6,788 nucleotides of DNA from an uncultured Oligoflexia bacterium (GTDB lineage Bacteria > Bdellovibrionota > Bacteriovoracia > Bacteriovoracales > Bacteriovoracaceae): contig CATLVA010000080.1 in assembly GCA_950060715.1 (NCBI GenBank), positions 1-6,788 of the forward strand, in the 5' to 3' direction. The stretch's first letter is position 1, and the number at the start of each line of letters is the position of its first letter. Positions 5,909 through 6,788 of this stretch are shown one piece after another. The translations under genes and the position numbers were made by a program. The notes beneath the pieces are model-generated. The model was not told the DNA's origin, did no database searches, and was given only the letters and a program-made list of their open reading frames with translations.

Positions 5909-6751
5909 ATGAGTCAAATCGCGATAATTGGTGGAAGTGGTGTTTATAACCTAAGCTCGGCTAAAATAGTTGAGGAACAGGAAGTTGAAACACCTTTTGG
6001 AAAGCCAAGCTCCAAGATAAAGAAGATTGATCTTAATGGTGATCAATTTTATTTTCTTCCTCGTCACGGTGAAGGTCATTATATTAATCCTTCAGATGTA
6101 AATTATCGCGCCAATTTATACGCTCTTAAATCTTTGGGCGTAAAATATATCCTTTCGATTTCCGCAGTAGGTTCTTTAAAAGAAGAATATGCTCCTAATG
6201 ATTTTGTGCTAGTTGATCAGTTTATTGATTGGACCAAAGGTAAAAGAGCGAGAAGCTTTTTCGAGGATGGTGTTGTTGGGCATGTTTCAGTGGCTTACCC
6301 TGTTGAGAATGCTCTTCAGCAAAGAATGGCGGAAGTATTGAAAGACGTTGATGTTAAAACACATGTCAACGGTACTTATATTTGTATTGAGGGTCCTCAG
6401 TTTTCAAGTAGGGCCGAGTCAGAGCTATATCGCTCTTTTGGTTGCGATGTCATAGGTATGACAAATGTTCCAGAGTCTTATTTAGCTAAAGAAGCTGGTA
6501 TGGCCTATGCAACAGTTGCAATGGTGACTGACTATGATTGCTGGAAAGAAGAGCATTGTACCCTCGAAGAAATCATGAAAGTTATGGCAAAAAACTACGA
6601 TGCTGCTCAAGCATTTGTATCAAAAATAATTCCTAGCCTAACGAAAGATCCTGTTTCTTTTGCTCCTGAAAATGAGTTTGCTGTGGTAACAAAACCTGAG
6701 CTTATCTCTGCCAAGAATAAAGAGATCATTGAGGTCTTAACTCGTAAATGA
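5909..6751 (+). CDS. mtnP: S-methyl-5'-thioadenosine phosphorylase
   Basis: The enzyme cleaves methylthioadenosine, a by-product of polyamine and related synthesis, with phosphate to adenine and methylthioribose-1-phosphate, starting methionine and purine salvage in the cytoplasm. The 280 residues match the family length (human 283). Visible motifs are GGSGVY (8-13), PRHGEGH (51-57; phosphate-binding R52 and H53), NYRANLYALKSLGV (65-78), SAVGSL (85-90), DQFIDWTKG (103-111), IEGPQFSSRAE (160-170), MTNVPE (184-189) and TDYDCWKEEH (207-216). D208 and D210 mark specificity for 6-amino purines as opposed to the Asn of guanosine/inosine phosphorylases. The ATG lies two bases after the dksA stop with no clear Shine-Dalgarno sequence, suggesting coupling. 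No other methionine-salvage gene is nearby, so only this step can be placed. Its stop overlaps the next start (ATGA, 6748-6751). Confidence 0.94.
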   Translation: MSQIAIIGGSGVYNLSSAKIVEEQEVETPFGKPSSKIKKIDLNGDQFYFLPRHGEGHYINPSDVNYRANLYALKSLGVKYILSISAVGSLKEEYAPNDFVLVDQFIDWTKGKRARSFFEDGVVGHVSVAYPVENALQQRMAEVLKDVDVKTHVNGTYICIEGPQFSSRAESELYRSFGCDVIGMTNVPESYLAKEAGMAYATVAMVTDYDCWKEEHCTLEEIMKVMAKNYDAAQAFVSKIIPSLTKDPVSFAPENEFAVVTKPELISAKNKEIIEVLTRK

Positions 6752-6788
6752 CTACTTATACTGAACATTATTCCGTTCTTTTACCCGA
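6748..6788 (+). CDS. Start of a further operon gene, possibly rsmH (partial, cut by window end)
   Basis: ATG at 6748-6750 overlaps the mtnP stop by four bases (ATGA) and opens a frame that stays open to the window end: MTTYTEHYSVLLP. The H-x-x-VLL pattern near the N-terminus resembles the start of 16S rRNA (cytosine-1402-N4)-methyltransferase RsmH (HxPVLLxEV). Thirteen codons are too few to be sure; the existence of a gene is better supported than its identity. Confidence 0.55.
   Translation, partial: MTTYTEHYSVLLP

Noticed and set aside
5729..5917. 62-codon minus-strand open frame across the dksA/mtnP junction
   Set aside because: Lies opposite the conserved zinc finger of dksA; nothing supports expression.
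6026..6054. Terminator-like hairpin ATTGATC / GATCAAT (8-base loop) followed by TTTTATTTT within mtnP
   Set aside because: It lies inside early mtnP codons that the intact enzyme needs, and the stem is AT-rich and weak; probably coincidence in an AT-rich gene.

Overview
The window reads as AT-rich bacterial chromosome with every supported gene on the + strand. It carries the end of a tRNA gene, a small signal recognition particle (SRP) RNA gene, a membrane glycosyltransferase-like gene, and a tightly packed gene string: dnaX, ybaB, recR, an mglB-like gene, mglA, a dksA-family gene, mtnP and the first codons of one more gene. No transposase, phage gene, CRISPR array or long repeat is visible.

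Organism. A very typical MglA preceded by a Roadblock/MglB-like gene points to the former deltaproteobacteria or relatives (Myxococcota, Bdellovibrionota, Desulfuromonadota). The clearly low GC content, combined with an MglA close to the Myxococcus one, makes me favour the low-GC side of Bdellovibrionota (Bacteriovorax/Halobacteriovorax-like predators). That placement is inference and needs a database search.

Layout. Bases 1-30 are the 3' end of a tRNA, probably tRNA-Ser. Bases 105-191 are the SRP RNA, with a candidate promoter at 72-100. The next gene (210-1700) begins about 18 bases after the SRP RNA ends and encodes a multi-spanning protein of the DUF1736/TMTC type with a TPR-like tail. 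The 98-base gap at 1701-1798 holds two TTGACA boxes 10 bases apart and the ribosome binding site for dnaX, which starts with TTG. From 1799 to the end the genes are separated by at most 11 bases or overlap by 1-4 bases, so they are probably one operon.

How the genes relate. dnaX, ybaB and recR form the well-known replication/recombination cluster (clamp loader, nucleoid protein, RecFOR repair). Fused to it is a cell-polarity module: the Ras-like GTPase MglA and, directly before it, a divergent MglB-like Roadblock protein that keeps the MglB-type acidic C-terminal tail. These are followed by a DksA-type RNA polymerase regulator and a methylthioadenosine phosphorylase for purine and methionine salvage. 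The two points most worth checking are the MglB-like gene, because mglB has been reported lost in Bdellovibrio, and a nine-A slippery run in dnaX. That run sits exactly where the clamp-loader core ends and is followed by quick stops in both alternative frames, which predicts a short gamma-like product.
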